Assembly (NCBI GenBank): GCA_023401925.1
Contig: JAEXDA010000043.1
Span: forward strand, 310,001 to 374,000
From: Bacillota bacterium
GTDB taxonomy: Bacteria; Bacillota; UBA4882; UBA8346
Direction: 5' to 3'
DNA: 64,000 bases
The notes beneath the pieces are model-generated. The model made no database searches, was not told where the DNA came from, and saw nothing but the letters and a program-made list of their open reading frames with translations. Within the stretch, counting starts at the first letter, position 1, and each line of letters opens with the position of its first letter. Positions 61,884-64,000 of this stretch are shown here, piece by piece. The translations under genes were made by a program, and so were the position numbers.

Positions 61884-63968
61884 ATGAAGAAATTCAAAGT
61901 GGAACAAATTCGTAATTTAGTCCTATTAGGCCATGGCGGTTGCGGTAAAACAATGTTGGCCGAAGCTATGCTCTTTTCGACGAAAGCAGTTGATCGGTTT
62001 GGCAAAGTGGACGATGGTACCTCAACCATGGATCACGACTCCGAAGAAGCAAAAAGAAAAATCAGTATTTCCACAGCAATTGCCCCTTTAGAATATAAAG
62101 ATCATAAAGTTAATTTGATGGATACTCCCGGTTTTTTTGATTTTGTAGGAGAAGTCAAAAGCGCGGTCCGAGCTGCTGATTCAGCTTGTATCGTAGTTTG
62201 CGCGGTATCCGGAGTCGAAGTGGGCACCGAAAAAGCCTGGAATTATGCGGATGAAGAAAATTTGGCCCGCTTCATCGTAGTCAATAAGATGGACCGTGAA
62301 AATGCCGATTTTGACGGAGCCGTAAAAGCTCTCCGGGAGCAATTGGGGAAAAATATTATCCCGCTTCAAATTCCCATCGGAGCTGCTGATAAATTTCAGG
62401 GTGTGGTGGATATTTTAAAGAATCAGGCCTTTTTGATAGAGGGCGGAAAAGCCGTTGAAAAGCCGATTCCTTCCGAAATAATCCCGGCAATCGAAGAATA
62501 TAAGACCATGTTGATGGAAGCCGTGGCTGAAACGGATGACGACTTGCTGGCCAAATATTTGGACGGCCAAACCTTAACCCAGGAAGAAATACAGATTGGA
62601 GCCAGAAAAGGAACCATCAGCGGAAAATTGGTTCCGGTTCTTGCATGTTCCTCATTAAAACAAATCGGTATTCCCAATATCCTTGATGTGGCTGTCGGAT
62701 TTTTGCCTTCCCCGGCAGATCGGGGGGAAGTCACAGCGATCAATCCGATGACCAAAGGGGAAGAAAAACGCAAGCCATCGGATAGTGATCCTTTCTCGGC
62801 CCTGGTATTTAAAACCATGGCTGATCCGTTTGTCGGGAAATTAACTCTCTTTAAAGTTTTTTCCGGAGTTATCAAATCCGATTCCCAGGTTTTCAATGCC
62901 AGCAAAGGAGCTATGGAACGGATCGGTCAGTTGTTTATGATTAAGGGTAAAACCCAGGAACCCGTTACCGAGTTAGGCGCCGGAGATATCGGGGCTGTGG
63001 CGAAGTTGCAGGAGACTTTTACCAACAATACTTTATGCGATAAGGATAAGCCGATTGTTTTCAACCCGATTCAGTTTCCCAAACCCAAGTTGTCGCTAGC
63101 CGTTGAGCCCAAAGCGAAAGGGGACGAAGATAAAATCGGCACCGGTCTGGCTCGTCTTACGGAGGAGGATCCTACTTTTGAAGTTTACAAAGACAAGATC
63201 ACGCATGAAATCATCGCTTCCGGTATTGGCGATCTGCATATTGAAATCATCACCAGCAAGCTCCATAAAAAATTTGGAGTGGATGTCACTTTAAAAACTC
63301 CTAAAATCAGCTACAAGGAAACCATTAAAGGTACGGTCAAGGCCGAGGGGAAACACAAGAAACAAAGTGGCGGCAGAGGCCAGTACGGCCATGTCTGGTT
63401 AGAGATGAGTCCTCTTCCTGCCGGTTCGGGTTTTGAGTTTGTCGATAAAATCTTTGGCGGTTCCGTGCCACGCAACTACATACCGGCGGTGGAAAAAGGA
63501 CTCCATGAGTCTTTGGAAAAAGGGGTCCTCGCAGGGTATCCTGTGATTGATATCCGGGTTACTCTTTATGATGGGTCGTATCATCCGGTGGATTCTTCGG
63601 AAATGGCTTTTAAAATTGCAGCTTCCCTGGGCTTTAAAAAAGGTTTTATGGAAGCCAAACCGATCCTGCTGGAACCGGTCATGCGGATGGAAGTGGTTGT
63701 ACCCGAAGAAGATATGGGAGACATTATCGGCGATCTCAATAAGAAACGGGGCAAAATTTTAGGGATGGAGCGGGACGGTCGCTCCCAGGTGGTTAAGGCT
63801 CTCGCGCCCCAGTCGGAACTGGCTAAATATGCAATCGATTTGCGATCCATGACTCAGGGCCGCGGGGAGTTTTCAATGGAATTTGATCATTATGATGAAG
63901 TTCCGCCTCACCAGGCCGAAGCTATTATCGCTGAAGCCAAGAAACATATGGTGGTGGAAGAAGAATAG
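61884..63968 (+). CDS. EF-G-like translational GTPase (EF-G paralogue group)
   Basis: 694 aa with the full EF-G domain set: GTPase, beta barrel, and domains III-V ending with a conserved GEFSMEFDHYDEVPPH. The P-loop is GHGGCGKTML instead of the AHIDAGKTT of canonical FusA, and switch motifs read MDTPGFFDF and VNKMDREN. The switch I region SEEAKRKISIS is also of the paralogue type. Such proteins co-exist with FusA in many Firmicutes; their step in translation or ribosome recycling is not settled. The start is ATG with AAGGAGG upstream. Confidence 0.88.
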   Translation: MKKFKVEQIRNLVLLGHGGCGKTMLAEAMLFSTKAVDRFGKVDDGTSTMDHDSEEAKRKISISTAIAPLEYKDHKVNLMDTPGFFDFVGEVKSAVRAADSACIVVCAVSGVEVGTEKAWNYADEENLARFIVVNKMDRENADFDGAVKALREQLGKNIIPLQIPIGAADKFQGVVDILKNQAFLIEGGKAVEKPIPSEIIPAIEEYKTMLMEAVAETDDDLLAKYLDGQTLTQEEIQIGARKGTISGKLVPVLACSSLKQIGIPNILDVAVGFLPSPADRGEVTAINPMTKGEEKRKPSDSDPFSALVFKTMADPFVGKLTLFKVFSGVIKSDSQVFNASKGAMERIGQLFMIKGKTQEPVTELGAGDIGAVAKLQETFTNNTLCDKDKPIVFNPIQFPKPKLSLAVEPKAKGDEDKIGTGLARLTEEDPTFEVYKDKITHEIIASGIGDLHIEIITSKLHKKFGVDVTLKTPKISYKETIKGTVKAEGKHKKQSGGRGQYGHVWLEMSPLPAGSGFEFVDKIFGGSVPRNYIPAVEKGLHESLEKGVLAGYPVIDIRVTLYDGSYHPVDSSEMAFKIAASLGFKKGFMEAKPILLEPVMRMEVVVPEEDMGDIIGDLNKKRGKILGMERDGRSQVVKALAPQSELAKYAIDLRSMTQGRGEFSMEFDHYDEVPPHQAEAIIAEAKKHMVVEEE

Positions 63969-64000
63969 AGCAAACCGGCAATGAATGAATAATAAAAGGA

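Overview
The window (about 43% G+C by eye, TTG and GTG starts common, strong AGGAGG-type ribosome sites) looks like the chromosome of a spore-forming, strictly anaerobic, nitrogen-fixing Firmicute. The evidence is a GerA/GerB/GerC germinant receptor, a YtxC-like and a BofC-like sporulation protein, a SleB-type hydrolase, several oxygen-sensitive Fe-S enzymes, and a compact nif cluster of the strict-anaerobe type with nifI1 and nifI2 between nifH and nifD. A hydrolase with a barrel-like beta-strand N-terminus hints at a diderm lineage (for example Negativicutes- or Limnochordia-like), but the window alone cannot settle this.

Layout. 1-9 kb: the 3' end of a PucR/CdaR-type regulator, a chemoreceptor, a membrane-anchored tyrosine-phosphatase-like protein whose ribosome site lies in a 13-bp inverted repeat, a GH38 alpha-mannosidase, a nuclease-like unknown and an M32 carboxypeptidase. 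9-13.8 kb: a LacI regulator with overlapping operator-like dyads, a GH51 arabinofuranosidase, ferritin, and a SleB-type hydrolase. 14-16.5 kb: a PadR-controlled operon with a polyferredoxin membrane protein and a flavodoxin-ferredoxin fusion. 16.9-21.7 kb: an NlpC/P60 hydrolase and a germination locus split over two strands, with a small two-helix gene at the end of the gerA-gerC operon. 22-27.7 kb: a 1.2-kDa-residue-scale (1236 aa) secreted multidomain protein with a lipoprotein partner, followed by a gene-poor kilobase with a 42-bp tandem repeat. 27.7-30.5 kb: a TetR gene and an Fe-S aldo/keto reductase plus flavodoxin-ferredoxin operon, each preceded by a copy of one palindrome. 31-37.4 kb: topoisomerase III, L-serine dehydratase, and an EVE / rhomboid-like / ABC-F operon.

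37.5-48.3 kb is the nitrogenase cluster nifH-I1-I2-D-K-E-N-B, a [2Fe-2S] ferredoxin and nifV, all on one strand. NifH and NifDK form the enzyme, NifB, NifE, NifN and NifV make the FeMo-cofactor and its homocitrate, and the NifI pair should give post-translational ammonium switch-off. The control region carries three copies of a 9-mer around the likely promoter. A tRNA-Val(GAC) follows. 48.6-64 kb is mostly housekeeping: YtxC, IMP dehydrogenase, a diguanylate cyclase, a phosphatidyltransferase, EngB, an XRE-cupin regulator with an acyl-CoA ligase, PrsW, YebC, a cyclase-family hydrolase, an rRNA methyltransferase, dCTP deaminase, a BofC-like protein and an EF-G-like GTPase.

The best candidates for something undescribed are the nif control-region motif, the catalytically dead rhomboid with a zinc finger joined to EVE and ABC-F genes, the barrel-like/SleB fusion, and the phosphatase leader hairpin.
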